NCBI GenBank assembly: GCA_037447655.1 | Contig: JBBHKE010000380.1 | Coordinates: 64,001-128,000 of the forward strand | Direction of reading: 5' to 3' | From: Zygnema cylindricum | Taxonomy: Eukaryota; Streptophyta; Zygnematophyceae; Zygnematales; Zygnemataceae | DNA length: 64,000 nt | Shown: positions 23,762 through 36,900 of the stretch, in pieces | Layout: each line of letters starts with the position of its first letter | Numbering within the stretch: the first letter of the stretch is position 1 | The notes under the pieces: model-generated | Databases searched by the model: none | Told to the model about the DNA's origin: nothing | The model's input: only the letters and a program-made list of their open reading frames with translations | Translations under genes and position numbers: made by a program

Positions 23762-24579
23762 GGGAATTGCTAATCGCAGAGACGATTTTTGCTGCGCGCA
23801 GGCAGTTGTCAGAAATTGTACATTTGAAGTACAATTTCGTACAGGCTACGTACCTTTAATTTCAGATCTGACGGTCAATTCGTCGAACAACTTTGACTGG
23901 CGGATTATTGTACCGGCGGTTAAAAAAGTGTCGCGCTTGCAAACGTCGACCGTCATAAAAAAAAAAAATCACACGGCTGGCGCAGTTTTACTGTAACCAC
24001 ACTGCAGCAGCCACATATAAATAAAATGGCTGCGCGCAGATAGTTTATCGCTTCACGTTAGCCGCAAAAATGAAATCAACTCGTTGTCACGTCAAACGAG
24101 GACGCGACGACGTGTCATTTTAGTTTCATCGACATTTATACGCGGGTAATCGAGGTACGCATTTTTTATTTTGTACGAAGTTTATTTGGTTTCGTGCGAG
24201 TTTACGCATGTTGTACGTCGTCCTTTAATATGTGTCCAAGTTCAATGTAACGGTTCGCGAGTTGATTTCATTTTTGCAGTAAACTATCTGCACGCAGCCA
24301 TTTTATTTATATGTGGCTGCCGCAGTTTGGTTACAGTAAACCTGCGCCGGCCGTGTGAATTTTTTATTTTTATGACGGTATGACGGTCGACGTTTGCAAG
24401 CGCGACACTTTTTTAACCGCCGGTACAATATTCCGCCAGTCAAAGTTGTTCGACGGATTGACCGTAAGATCTGAAATTAAAGGTACGTAGCCTGTACAAA
24501 ATTGTACTTCAAATGTACAATTTCTGACAACTACTGTACCTGCGCGCAGCAAAAATCGTCTCTGCGATTAGCAATTCCC
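23762..24579. mobile_element. 818-bp foldback element with 322-bp inverted arms
   Basis: The left arm 23762-24083 starts GGGAATTGCTAATCGCAGAG; the right arm 24258-24579 is its inverse with high identity. The loop is 174 bp. Ends (GGGAATTG) and a loop word (TGTAC-AAGTTTATTT-GTTT-GTGC) are shared with the larger element at 50488-53713, so both belong to one long-TIR family. Flanking 8-mers GCCATTAA and GCCACCAA match at 6 of 8; no clean 9-bp duplication remains. No protein is encoded. Confidence 0.85.
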
Positions 24580-24683
24580 GCCACCAAAGGTGATTATACG
24601 ACTCCCGTGGTAATGAAAAACAAATCTGTTACGTTGTCAGGCGTTAAATATTAGGACAAACGACATTCGACATACATCACAAC

Positions 24684-24975
24684 CATAGTTCAAAAGTAGG
24701 TGAAAGTAGGCCCATACAATATGCCTATTGTATGCAACCTTAAGACCCATATTGTATTCGGACCTATTCGGACCAATTAAAACATTCGGACCAAAAATTG
24801 GACCAATTAAAACATTCGGACTAAAAAAAATTATTTACACCGTCAGATTCGGACGATCGGACGGTCGTTGATCAAAGTAGCGATCTAAGAATATCACATG
24901 AAAAGCACATAACACAACTTACGATAAAGGCGCCGACCAAAGGCCTACCATAAAAACGCCTACTTTTGAACTATG
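24684..24975. mobile_element. hAT-type MITE, 292 bp, perfect 8-bp target duplication (copy B)
   Basis: Ends are CATAGTTCAAAAGTAGG and its exact inverse. The target duplication ATCACAAC is intact at 24676-24683 and 24976-24983. Internal segment TGATCAAAGTAGCGATCTAA is shared with copy A (12484-14233). An 8-bp duplication with short TIRs is the hAT signature. It codes for nothing and must be moved in trans. Confidence 0.9.
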
Positions 24976-24983
24976 ATCACAAC

Positions 24984-27900
24984 GATAGACGTACGACAAG
25001 GTAGCAAAAAGTAGTATATTACGATCAAAATTCACCCTAAACAAATGTACATTTTTTTAGTATTGCGTATAGGCATGGAGTTAGCGGTTTTTAATTTTCA
25101 AGATTAATAGGATTCTCTATATTCATCGATGTGGCAATTCGCTTATGTTGGTAACTTTGTAAAAATGTCAAACCACGTGAAATTGCATCTGATACATGTT
25201 GTTTGCCCTATAAAACAACTTCCACGAATATCAAACAAGAACCTTTATATTTAAGCCGTAAAGCTAAACCACCAATAAAACACTGAGAAATATAATAAAA
25301 CGGTTGAAAATTTCATAAAACAGTTTGAAACCCGATAATAGCCCAAGAATGACAAAAATTAACTTCACATACCCCCTTTAAAGAAAAGATAGAGGAAAAC
25401 TTAGAGTTTTGAAAGATTTCAGCATTGGAAAGCAAAGATTGCATACAAGACAAACTTACAAAAAAAGTGAAACTTTTCGCACTTTTAAAACATAAAAAGC
25501 AAAAGCCGACAATTGTGATACTTAATGACCATCGAGTATATTAAACTATTGAAATATGTAAAATCGATGAAGATTCGTTTAGATAAGAAATAGTAACAAA
25601 TTTGTAGTGTTTCATATCAACTTTCGGATTTTAATATTCAAGTGGTTACACTTCGCTACAAAATATCCATACTACCATGTTTCGACTTGTGGCCAACAAT
25701 ATAAAATTCATAATTGCTGTTGCACACAATGCATAGCCATATCATCCACAAAAAAATTTCCCCTCCATATAATTTTTTTGTTAATAAAATTTTGGCTAAT
25801 CGATTTGGTGGAGTGTCACAACGCAATGTTTCACGTGTGCAGTTCATCGTAAACTTACCCAACAACGAAACAGTGACGCAACTAAACAAAATGGGCAAAA
25901 AAAAACCATGACCATATCTTAAAAAGTCATTATATGTTTCAATACTACTTCCATTCGTAACACATATTGATATGCCCAAACGATTAAGTCACGTTTCACC
26001 TTAAGTGCATCACTAAAAAGCCAAATGGATATCGTTTTGGAGTAAGTATGTTAGTTGATAATAAATATGAGTTTAGTCAAAATTTGAATATGAACATCAA
26101 CTTCAAAATTATCGCCATTAGACTTACATTTTTTTTCCTATTATATACGTATAGCAAGAAAGAGAGAGAAATGGGTAACAAAAGGGAAAAGGATAGAGAA
26201 AAAGAGAGATAAAATTAAAAAGAGAGAAGAAGGGAGGGAGAGAGAGAGAAAAAAGGAAAGACAAAGAGAAAAACAGAGAAAAACAAACAAAAAATAAGAA
26301 AGAGAAAGAAAAGAGAGAGAAAAAAAAAGACAGAGGGAGAGAGAGAATCTTCTTATTAGATAGTAACCGCATGAGTAAGTAAAGCTAAAATGTTTTCACA
26401 TAAAAGTTATTGTTCGTCTTGGGTTCCGTCTTAATCCACTAAAAGCATGATAGTGGAATAATGGCAAAAATGGATGTTAACTCAAGGTCACCACCAGTTG
26501 GTGAACAACCATCACGCTATACAAAAATACAGAGGCTACCAAATTAAAGACACCAACCTTCGCAATGGTAAAAAAAAAATGAGGCAAAATAATCATCAAT
26601 TTGTCGGAAAAATATAAGTTTGGCGCAAACTATTAGTTTACGTGTTATGTTGTTTAGCAACACATATGTTAAGCCCACTACGATGCATATTCAATTCTCT
26701 ATGGCCACAATACTACCTTATCCCATCAATCTTTCCGAAGCCTTCCACTATGTATTCATGTAATCCATCCTTACCTATTGTGTCCATCTTCTTCTCATCT
26801 TATAAGTACCCCATGTCTCACCCCACTCATACGTGGAGGATTTTAAAATTTCAAATTTTCTTAAAGGACTCGAATCTTACCACCCTGCACTACAATTCAT
26901 CAAGTTTGGCATCCCTCGGAGGCCCGTCTTCCACTTTTGTGCAATGCCTAATTAAAAAGGTCGCACACGCTCGAATGGAGAAGTAACCCTTAAGGGCCGA
27001 TTGTTTGTCAACCACCTAAATTTTGATATTGTAAGAAGATGCCAAATAATTATTGCCACCACGAATATAATGTTTGAAGGTTATACGCTCGAAAGTTTAC
27101 TCTCTTTACACTAATGATAACCGAGAGCAACAAGATTGCGAAAACTTTAAAGAGTTTTAAAAAGAAATAAAACACAAATTGTGTGTCGACGGAGCTCATT
27201 TTTCTCTTTTGTGCAAAAAAATACAGCCCCAAAAGGTATGTTGATTAATGCATCCACATATCAATAAGTACCAAATATATATTTTGCTACATATAAAGCA
27301 GCCATATTCAATGCATATATAAAAGGAGACAAAAATATGAAGATGTGAACTTAAATTTATTTGAAAGTTGCGTAAATTAAAAAAAAAAAATTACGAGGAA
27401 AAAAATAACCGTAAAATAAACTAGTTAAACATCATGTGACCACACACATATAGTATAATCATGCTCCATGTCGAATCATGCCAGATGTGTACGATTTTAT
27501 GTTTCACACATTGCCAAAATATTGACACTATTTCGTTTGACGTAGATGTATCCCTAAATGGCCAAAGCTACCTACCTATTTTAGCCTTAACTGGGAAAAT
27601 CCGTCGCTAGAGCCACTACCACATTTTCCTTATTGTGTGTACGGTCCGTTCTTGGCACTTTGGTTGTTTTATAAACATGCGTTATTATGGACCTATGGGA
27701 GTCGGACGACGACACTTCGAAGCTATCTCGATATATATAATTTTTTTTTTTTTTTTTTTAAGATCGGTAAGCGATCGTTCCTCTCTCATCCGTAGTGGTG
27801 TTACGTCGTTTTGTCTTTTTCTCGGAGTGTCAAGCCCATCCAAGTGCCCATCCAAATATTTTAATTTCCATGTCACATTGTCCGTTTTGAAGCGGGGAAG

Positions 27901-30900
27901 TTATTTAGCGTCGTTGACTACTACAAGTCCATATTTCTCTTGGGGTCGTCTAATCTTACTTCTTGCTATTACTTTGTCCCGACAATTATGTAGTCCCTAT
28001 TTATATGACAATGTGAAATCTCGGATGCGTTCAACCAAAATTTTTGACTATCGGCTGAATCTATCGTCTTGATGTTGATATTGTTTATCAAGCGCTCATT
28101 TCTAGTTTCGATTCGCAAATCCCTTTTTACGCCACTTGTAACAACGCAATTTTCATTGTCAATTTGCTTTCACGATATTTTTCGATCTTTATTCAAAACA
28201 TCGGTTCTCATTACGCGCCTACCGACCTTATTCACTCCCCAACTTCCCACTACGTAGATGTGGTGATGTTTTTTTACGTGTGGAGCCATGGTTATACGGT
28301 TTGACAACTGACAAACCCTTTGCGTTGCGTATTTGATTTTTGATGGTTGTCATAGTAACGTGTCATTTTGGTCTTTGAAAATCCCACTTGCTTGCATCCT
28401 TGCTATCCATTTATCCGTGTTGTGTTGGTTCTCTTCTCCCTTTCCGTATAACACGTCTATGTTTACACTTGCAAAGAGAGGTATAGAGTTTCGAATACCG
28501 TTTCAGCTCAAACTATTTTACCCTTTAAAACCATTATTCAATTTTGGCCTTAATTGGAAGCATGTCTTCAAATCCCCCTCCCCCCCTCCCCCCCTCATTG
28601 GATTTGTAAAGTCATTATAAAATTTAAACCGTTACAATTTTGCATTTTTTATATTTGATTTCCTCCACCTCATGAAGATACACTACCTTTTTACTACCTT
28701 GTATTTCTTTTCCTCCCTCTCCCGTTTTCCCTATGTTAATTCCAACACATAAACAAGATTTTTCCTCTTTCCCTCTTTTCTCGCTCTCCCTCTCTGTCTT
28801 TTGCTCTTATAATTTAACTCTCGTTCTTGCTTCATCCCTCCCTCGCTCTTTTGATCTATCACTCTGTTTTTTTCTCGTTGTAACCTATGTCCCCCTCTCT
28901 CTATTATCTCATAGTAATCTCTATCATTGTATTTTTATCCTTTATCATTGTATTTTTATCGTTGAAGATGTTTTTCGTTGCACCAGTTCGACCGTCAAAA
29001 CAATTTCTCCATTGAGGAAAAAAACGAAAAAAAAATAAAGGTGGTCGTCAAACTAATTCTCATCGGAGTAGTGAGGAGGTGGTGGTTGGTCGATAGTAAA
29101 GGGATTGAACGGTGGCACTTATGGTGTTCTCAGCATAAGGATTTTGTTGGATGGTTGTTGCAACAACATTTGTTTGTTCACGTATGGCTCGGCTCATTCT
29201 TCGATGTTAGAACATAACTGTAGGCATTCGCTCATCATAATACATTCTCGTTCGAAGTTCGATAATCAAAAAAATTGATCTTTCTCGTAACTTTTATAAT
29301 GTGTTGAATAATCAACAATTACCCGCACTTCAAACGCGCTGATAGAGGTAAACAACATGATTGCAACAACTTATATACAACATTTTAAAACCTTATAAGA
29401 ATGTTATTTTAAAAAAGGGGTTGGTCGTCCTCAAAGTGAATCCGTCTGGCGCCATTCTTTCAAAATCACATTCTATCTTCCTCAACTCCTCTATTACCTG
29501 GCATCATTCATTCATTTTCTCAACATCCGTGCTAATTTTTAAGCCCCTCAAACTCTTGATTCTATTATTCGTGATTGTAGTTGGGCTTTAGAATCATTAG
29601 TCGAGACTTATATGCTACCACTACCACCTATCACTTTGCTGTCACCTTTGTTTCCGAACTCTTTCGTTTTTTTTTTCTCATCTAAGTGCCTTTATGGGTT
29701 CTTCTAAAATCCATCATTTGATACTTTTATTATAAGAGAAGTGTGCCAAAAAAAATTGAACCTCTTATTTTTCTTGTTTAATGTTCCTGTTTGTTCCTCC
29801 AGTTCACTCTCAGTCCTAAATCTTTTTGGTCTGTTGAAGCCTTATTGCAGATCCTTACGTCATGCCCTCGGATTCTCCCTCTCCTTATTGAACTTAGGAC
29901 ATTTGGTTCCTAACGATAGTCCAATCTTGCCCTACTATTTTTTTTTGCGTGTTGGGACATTGGGTCCCTCGAAATCTACTTGAGTTTCTCCTTGACAAAC
30001 AATCTCGTGACACTCTCATAAAACGAAAAAAGAAGCTACACCTTCTCCTAACTTCATATGAAAAATATACTTTAATCGTTTATGGTTGGCTAATGCGCTC
30101 GATTTGATGCGCGGTATTTATCAGATTGGTTTGAGTTGTCAACTTAATAATTAGTGGGAAAAATCGTCATATCGACGAGCCACCTACGGCTAAAGATCCT
30201 CAGAGGACGATAACTCATTTCTCCCCTCTAAACAACGCAAATTACTCTTTCATAGAAATCAGGTGAATCTATTAATTCGATAAGCCACCCATGTTTGATG
30301 AAGTTAGAGGAAGATTTTTTTTTCTCTCCTATCCAGAATCATACCTTGTTATTTCTCTCCCCTCAATTTAGTCTTGATAATAAAAAACATCAAATTTATC
30401 TACAATTAGGTTTTAATTTGAAATTATGAAAACTCGTCCCGCTCATGGACTTTGAAATATAAACATCAGTTGTTAATTTAGATATAAGGACCCTATCCCA
30501 ACTTAAGGTTTTGGTGTAACGACTATATAGTGTGAAATAGTATACCATCCAGCGAAATAAAATTGGAATGGTGTTAAATGTCTTTTGCTATTTTATACAC
30601 TTAAGTAGGTGATTTAAAATGTGTTTTTTGGGGTTGCGGTTGATGTTAAAACTGTTTAGGTTCATTTTGTGGAAGGTTCATGCGCAAAGTTTTTTTGTTT
30701 TAATTTGGACAATAAGTGTGTGGTTGTGAAATTTTATTAAAATTTGTGATAAACACGTTTTAAACATGTGAAGTAAACCAGAATTACGCGTTGAGTTTTG
30801 GGATACATGAATAGGCAACATAGTTTACACTTGATGACAATATTAGATTTGTAACCCTAAAGCCCATAAAATTATAAAAACACAACAGAGAATTCACATA

Positions 30901-31966
30901 ATTGTACAATATTTGTTTATATATGCTTGTACTTATGGAGGTTTTTTCAGTTGACCATATCGATACAAGGAAATGTAAATTTTTGTGCAGTCTGTTGTAG
31001 TAACCCGCTAGGGAATTTTGGATGTGTTTGTACAATCCTAGGGGTTTAGGCTCTTATCACCCCCCTATCGACGATATCAGTTTACGGGTCATGCGATGCG
31101 CAATGTTAACAAGGTCTATTTCGAGTTATAGGTATGGATATTAAAGGTACAACCACACGATTTGGGTTTTTGCGTCGAGTAATGATGCGTAACGACACAC
31201 ATCAGCAACCGATATCAACAAGTGGGAAAAAAAAGCAAAGCAAAAATTGTGGAGCTTTATTGTACAATAATTTGTACTGAATAGTACATTTTTTTGCATG
31301 AAAATTCTGGCTTCTGGCGCTTTCTTGTCCGCATCGGTATTTCGAATTGGTTGTCCACATCGGCTGCATGACGATCCATCTGTAGATTGAATATTGGCAA
31401 TGCCTGGAGATAGTATCGCCTGACGTGTGCCTGTACGCATCTCTGGCGCAAACGGGTGTATATAAAGTTATAAACGGGTTTGTGTGATATTCCACAAACC
31501 CGGTTATTTGCGAAGTCAGGTCGAAGGACGTTCGCGAACGGTATGTGGTATCGATCAAAATGTCTCGGCAAGGACAATGACGTGGACCACTCGTTTGCCA
31601 AAAAAAAAACTGTTTTTCAAGGCGAAACGACAGATCGACGTGATTCCGGAGCAGCCGTCTCCTCGATCCACGGTTTGAACATGGTCCTATCTGCCTTCTG
31701 GAAATTGCAAATGGACTGTACTGTACCGCAACTAGAAGTTCGAGTGAACAGTCATCGGTAACTGGAGTTTACGGAACAGCGAACTGGACTGGACTAACAG
31801 TCAAAATTAGCGTCTTACTTGTTCGCACAATAATCTCATGAAAAAGGTTCTAAACGACGATTTAAATCGTATGCTTACCGTACTTTACAGGCGTTTTCGA
31901 AGGTAGGGACTGCTTTCATCGTTGGAAAGAGTTGAGCTTGATATTCTTTGATACTGAAACTCTCCG
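24984..31966. other. 7-kb AT-rich stretch without a recognisable gene
   Basis: Only short frames, none with a protein signature. Contains a purine-rich tract (26155-26347) and C/T-rich DNA at about 28565-28900. The last few hundred bases should hold the TM9 promoter and 5' UTR. Confidence 0.55.
26155..26347 (+). repeat. Purine-rich (GA/A) low-complexity tract
   Basis: About 190 bp almost wholly A and G on the plus strand, with many GAGAGA and AAAGAGA words and rare pyrimidines. Confidence 0.9.
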
Positions 31967-31987
31967 GTGTTAAGGAAGGTGGAAGCC

Positions 31988-33949
31988 ATGGCTTCCCTCT
32001 CGCTCGCCTGCAGGCTACTGAGCGGGCTGGCGCTGCTGGCATTGACAGTACCGTTTGCTGTGAATGGATTCTATTTACCAGGAATGTATCCGTTATCTCA
32101 TCCAGCCAACACTAGTTTGTTCGTTAAAGTGAACAGTCTTACCTCTGTTTCTACTGGTATGCCGTTCAATTACTACAGCCTTCCTTTCTGTCGTCCTTTA
32201 GAAGGCATTGAAAAAATGAACGAGAACTTTGGAGAGCTTCTGATTGGCGATCTGATCGAGAGTTCTCCGTACAAGTTTCAAATGCTGGTGAAGGAGCACT
32301 CCGTGAAAGTGTGCGATTCCCCTCCTCTGACCGACGATAATGTGAAAAACTTCCAACAGAAGATCGCGGACCATTACCGCATTAATTTGCTTCTCGACAA
32401 TCTTCCGGTAACCATGGAGGTGATCGAGGATAATCCAGGAAGCATCATGACCGGATTTCCTATCGGTTTTCCTAAGGATGGCGTTTCTTACGTTTACAAC
32501 CATCTTATATTCAAGGTTCTCGTGCACGAGTACAAAGATCCCGCGGTTGTCGGGCGAGTGGTGGTGGGCGAGTCCTTGGTTGACACGTTGTCCGAGGGAT
32601 CGACCAACAAATCCGGATACCTGGTGGTAGGGTTTGAGGTCGCCGCCTGTAGTATTCTGAGGGAACCGGATGGGAGTGTGGAACCCTATCAACACCTGAC
32701 ACCTGTGGAGTGTTTGGGGGCCACTCCTCAGCCAGTGACGAAGGACGCCAAGATTGTATACACTTATGATGTGCTTTGGGAGGAGAGCCCCATTGCATGG
32801 GCCAGTCGATGGGATGCTTATCTGAAGATGAAGGGAGACCAGGTCCACTGGTTCTCCATCCTGAACAGTCTCATGGTGATCTCCTTCCTTGCTGGGATGG
32901 TGTTTGTCATTCTCCTTCGATCCGTACATCGCGACCTCGCCAAGATCGAGCAGTTGGACAAGGAGGAGGCCGCCCAGATGGCGGATGAGAGCGGCTGGAA
33001 GCTGGTGGTAGGAGATGTGTTCCGTGCACCCCCCTTGCCCGGGCTTCTCTGCATCATGGTGGCCAGTGGGGTGCAAATAGTGTGTATGTCGGCAATTACC
33101 ATCTTCTTCGCTGCTTTGGGGTTCATGTCTCCAGCCTCCAGAGGGGCACTGTTGATGGGCATCGTGGTTTTGTACCTTCTTTTGGGCATTGTGGCGGGCT
33201 ACGTGGCGGCCCGTCTGTGGGTCACATTGACAGGGTTACCGGAAGGGAAGATCTCTCTGGCTCTCAAAGTGGCATGTTTTTTCCCTGGCATCATCGGAAT
33301 TGGCCTTTTGATGCTCAATTTCCTCCTTTGGCACTCGAACAGCACCGGCGCTGTTCCCTTTTCGGTTTTCTTTGAGCTTTTCTTCTTCTGGTTCATCATT
33401 TCGGTACCTCTCACCATTGCCGGAGTCCACTTTGGCATGAAGACGGAGCGCTTTACGTACCCTGTTCGAACCAATCAGATCCCACGACAGATTCCAGATC
33501 AGCGATATCCTTCATGGCTCCTGATTTTGGGCGGTGGCATTCTGCCGTTTGGGACTGTGTATATTGAGTTTTTCTTCATCATGTCCAGCATATGGATGCA
33601 GCGCGTTTACTATGGTTTCGGTTTCCTTTTTATTGTCCTCATTCTCCTTGTTCTTGTGTGCGCGGAGGTTGCCGTGGTGTTCACATATCTGCAGCTCACA
33701 ATGGAGGACTATCGCTGGTGGTGGCGGTCGTTCCTTGCCTCGGGCTCTGTGGCTCTTTATTCGTTCTTATACTCCATCAACTATCTTATAGTGGATCTTC
33801 ATCGCATGAGTGGCACTTTATCCGCAGCCATATTTGTTGGGTACAGTGTGCTTATGGTCTTTGCCATCTTCTTGGGTACTGGCACCATTGGTTTCCTTGC
33901 CTCTGGGTACTTCGTGCACTACCTTTTCTCTTCAGTCAAGCTGGATTAG
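31988..33949 (+). CDS. Transmembrane 9 superfamily (EMP70/nonaspanin) protein, single exon
   Basis: Nine-TM protein of Golgi and endosomal membranes, known from the family for sorting of membrane proteins and cell adhesion. An uninterrupted frame runs from 31967; I prefer the ATG at 31988 (GAAGCCATGG, better context), giving about 653 aa and a clean signal peptide MASLSLACRLLSGLALLALT ending before NGFYLPGMYP. The lumenal N-terminal domain of about 290 residues includes PFCRPLEGIEKMNENFGELL. The first TM starts near 32860, then a cytosolic loop, then eight further TM segments. Family marker EDYRWWWRSFLASGS near 33706. The C-terminus VKLD fits the KXD/E COPI-binding motif known from plant family members, implying Golgi retention. 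Intronless, unlike its neighbours. I cannot say which TM9SF subfamily number applies. Confidence 0.95.
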   Translation: MASLSLACRLLSGLALLALTVPFAVNGFYLPGMYPLSHPANTSLFVKVNSLTSVSTGMPFNYYSLPFCRPLEGIEKMNENFGELLIGDLIESSPYKFQMLVKEHSVKVCDSPPLTDDNVKNFQQKIADHYRINLLLDNLPVTMEVIEDNPGSIMTGFPIGFPKDGVSYVYNHLIFKVLVHEYKDPAVVGRVVVGESLVDTLSEGSTNKSGYLVVGFEVAACSILREPDGSVEPYQHLTPVECLGATPQPVTKDAKIVYTYDVLWEESPIAWASRWDAYLKMKGDQVHWFSILNSLMVISFLAGMVFVILLRSVHRDLAKIEQLDKEEAAQMADESGWKLVVGDVFRAPPLPGLLCIMVASGVQIVCMSAITIFFAALGFMSPASRGALLMGIVVLYLLLGIVAGYVAARLWVTLTGLPEGKISLALKVACFFPGIIGIGLLMLNFLLWHSNSTGAVPFSVFFELFFFWFIISVPLTIAGVHFGMKTERFTYPVRTNQIPRQIPDQRYPSWLLILGGGILPFGTVYIEFFFIMSSIWMQRVYYGFGFLFIVLILLVLVCAEVAVVFTYLQLTMEDYRWWWRSFLASGSVALYSFLYSINYLIVDLHRMSGTLSAAIFVGYSVLMVFAIFLGTGTIGFLASGYFVHYLFSSVKLD

Positions 33950-36900
33950 GGTATCTCTTGCAGTTTGAGTGGGTTTTTAGGTCTTGCAATTCAAGCCGTG
34001 AAATGTCAGATGCGAGTGAGAGCCCATGCTTTGGAACAGGACTATTGTCAAGGCTGTCTTTTCTCACTTTTTGTGCCCTAGCACTTGCCACTCTGTTAAA
34101 CCATGTATCCAAATTAAGCACCTCTTAATCCCTTTGAAGTCCCTCCCAGAGTCGGCAGACTGTTCCTTTATTTCACATGTCATTCCTTGGTCGGGTCAGA
34201 AGTGCGGCAGTTGTTTCTATGTACTGGATGGATGTGGCAGTGATAATCATGGCCTGTTTTTTTTAGATATCCACCTGCAAGGAATGAGAGGGACCTCTTT
34301 GCGGCATTTTTTTCAGTTTGTATTGTTCCCTTCTGAGATGTGTAAATCAAATGAAGCCATCATAAATTTAGGGCATTGTGAAATTCCATCAATCTTAAAA
34401 AAAGCGAACTGTTTGAAAATTGTAACAGTCTTGTAAGATTTCATAGGTTTTACCTGACTTTGTTTGAGAGTTTCAATGGCAATCTTGTCGTGAAGTATGG
34501 TGATAGTGTGGGTGGTTGAAAGCCTGGCTTATGTGGATGTCAATGTTTTGACTTCTTCCTTCCTTTGTTAATTGATTTTGAAGTCATCTAGCAAGTTATG
34601 TGATACATGTTTGCAGGTGAGTCTGATGAATTGATGTATTTTGTTTGGTCGTAAATGTTAGATTTTTTTGGTTCTTTAGGGTTTTTAGGTTTAATTTGTT
34701 TTTTGGTCCCAGAAGCAAATCTGGAGGTGAACAGGAATCTCTACCGACTATCAATGCTCATTGAGCCCCTCTGTAATTTCCAATGGGCATAATCTGGGTT
34801 TTGAATTTTGACTGTAGGTATCATTTCTAATGACTATTTTGACTCAGTATTCTGTCTTCCTGTGCCATGGGGGGATGTAGTTCCGTTTCCAACGGTTTCG
34901 CAGCTGGAATGTTTCTATCGGATATGTATGTTTTGTAGAATATGTCGTGTTTTAGGGTCATGCGCAGGAAAGCTTATCAGCATAAGTTATGACCCTGCTA
35001 GGATTGGAATACGATCAACAGTGATGTGACAGTTGATGGGTGCTCATGTAGTTGGTCTCAACGGGAATCAGAGCGTTGCCTTTTTAAGGGGTGCAGTCAG
35101 TGGAGTTGAATTAATATGGCGGCGTGTCTCTGTGTGGGAAGCCGATGGTGTTTGGTTGTGAGGCCAAGGGGGGCTGTGGTAATCTCATCCTCAGAGTTTG
35201 TGCACACCTGTGGTTTATCTGCATGTAGGGTTTTACCACTGGGTATGAGGCTCATGTGAAACCACCAAGCAGGCTATGGTGTTCATTACTAGTAACTGGC
35301 TCTGGCCTTTAGTGTTAATACCACCACTACTTTTAGACTTGAAATAGCGTAGGATAACGTATAAAGTAAAACCCTGACGAAAAATCTCCCATAACTAGCT
35401 GAACAGCACTTAAACCAAGTTCAGAACACTGATAATAGTAGCTGTCACATGCTCCTCGGAGTACTAATAAGAGCATAAGTCCGTTTTGTCAAGTAAAGAA
35501 CACATTGTATGGGATTGTATCCTTTCACGACAAAGATTGGAAGTCAGCAGAGTAATAAAACAGTTTTAATGTGTCACAGCTGCTGCCTAGGGGATATGCA
35601 AGCTTTTCTATATAGGTATGTTAATAAACTATCTGAGTATTTGGAAACAGAAGAAAAAGGTAGAAATATAACAGAACAGGAAAGAGGTGTTCAAATAAAG
35701 TAAAGAAAACTAAATTGCACACGAGAAAACTAACACACAAAAAATGAAACTTCAAATTGTGATCAGCACTCTATAACCTGTCCTAATAAGCTTGGACCAG
35801 CCCTTGATATGATTGGAGATTAGAAACACAAACAACCCATCTGAAACGGTGCCCAAATTACCAAATATGTCTCCTGCCAAGAGAATGAAGTCAACCCTAG
35901 CATCTTGCCACATGCTACCCCCCCTCCCCCCCCTCCTCATTTTCCCTGCACCATGCCCTGCTGCTCAAACAGGTTGAGCCGCCCGACCCACGGCTCTACT
36001 AGAGGGAAAGGTTCGCCGTCTCCAAAAGTACGACTTGCACCATATCAATTCCGTGCGAAGTAGGAGCATGTGAGGCCTCCCACTGAACAACATGTCCTGC
36101 CCTTGAAGCGAAAGTAGCAATAGTGTCTTGTCACTGTCGTGTCGCAGATCATCTTGACTCCACGGGAGCAAGGAAGCAAATGGAGGCCATGAGGGTGAAG
36201 AACTCGGTTGCACGAGAAAGCTAGGGAGCCGTGTGATGGAGAACGAGACAGGGCAAGTCTAAAACCGAAGAGCGACAGCGGTGGTAGTGGTGTAGGGTGG
36301 TGAATTCTCAATGGTTAACAATAATAACAATAAGAAGAATAATAATAGCCGGCAGGGAAGAAGGTTGCATCCGGGTATGAGAGCGCTTTCTGGACGATTT
36401 ATTCCTGAATTTCAGTTCTAACGCATTTGGATCACAATTTATGTCGGATATGTTTATATATATATATAAAAAAAGGATGCAGGATAAATTAAAAAGCACG
36501 ATGGTAAACCATCTAAGTCCGGGGGTACAAAAGGGGTGGCATGGCCAAAACCGAAAAACTACCAGGACAATAAAAACCAAGTAGAGCGACGGGAACACAA
36601 CAACAAAAAAGGAAACAACAACAAGGCAAATAAAAGCACCCAAACCCCAAAATGAAAATCACGGCAACTCACAAAACCAAAACTACAACCCCAACCCCAA
36701 CTCAATTAAAAATCTACGAAAAGCAACCCCGTAAGTCCCCCCAGCCCGGGGGAGCACGTTGAGGGAGGTCCGGAACACGGCGACAGTCAGATTAGGCGAG
36801 GTAAGCGAGCTTGTGGCTAATATGGGAGCATATAAGCACAAAGAGAATTTGTGGTGGAAGATTCCCATTGACGATTGGTGAACAAACTCAAAAGAGTAAA

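Noticed and set aside
27635-28072. 145-codon plus-strand frame
   Set aside because: Poly-T-derived Phe run and no domain; chance frame in AT-rich DNA.
32198-33076. 292-codon minus-strand open frame opposite TM9
   Set aside because: Shadow of the conserved TM9 coding strand; no family resemblance.
35752-35940. Minus-strand frame with VDFILLAGDIFGN, resembling the metallophosphoesterase start of MRE11-like proteins
   Set aside because: Only about 15 residues fit; the next metal-binding motifs are not found in any frame nearby. Too short to call an exon.
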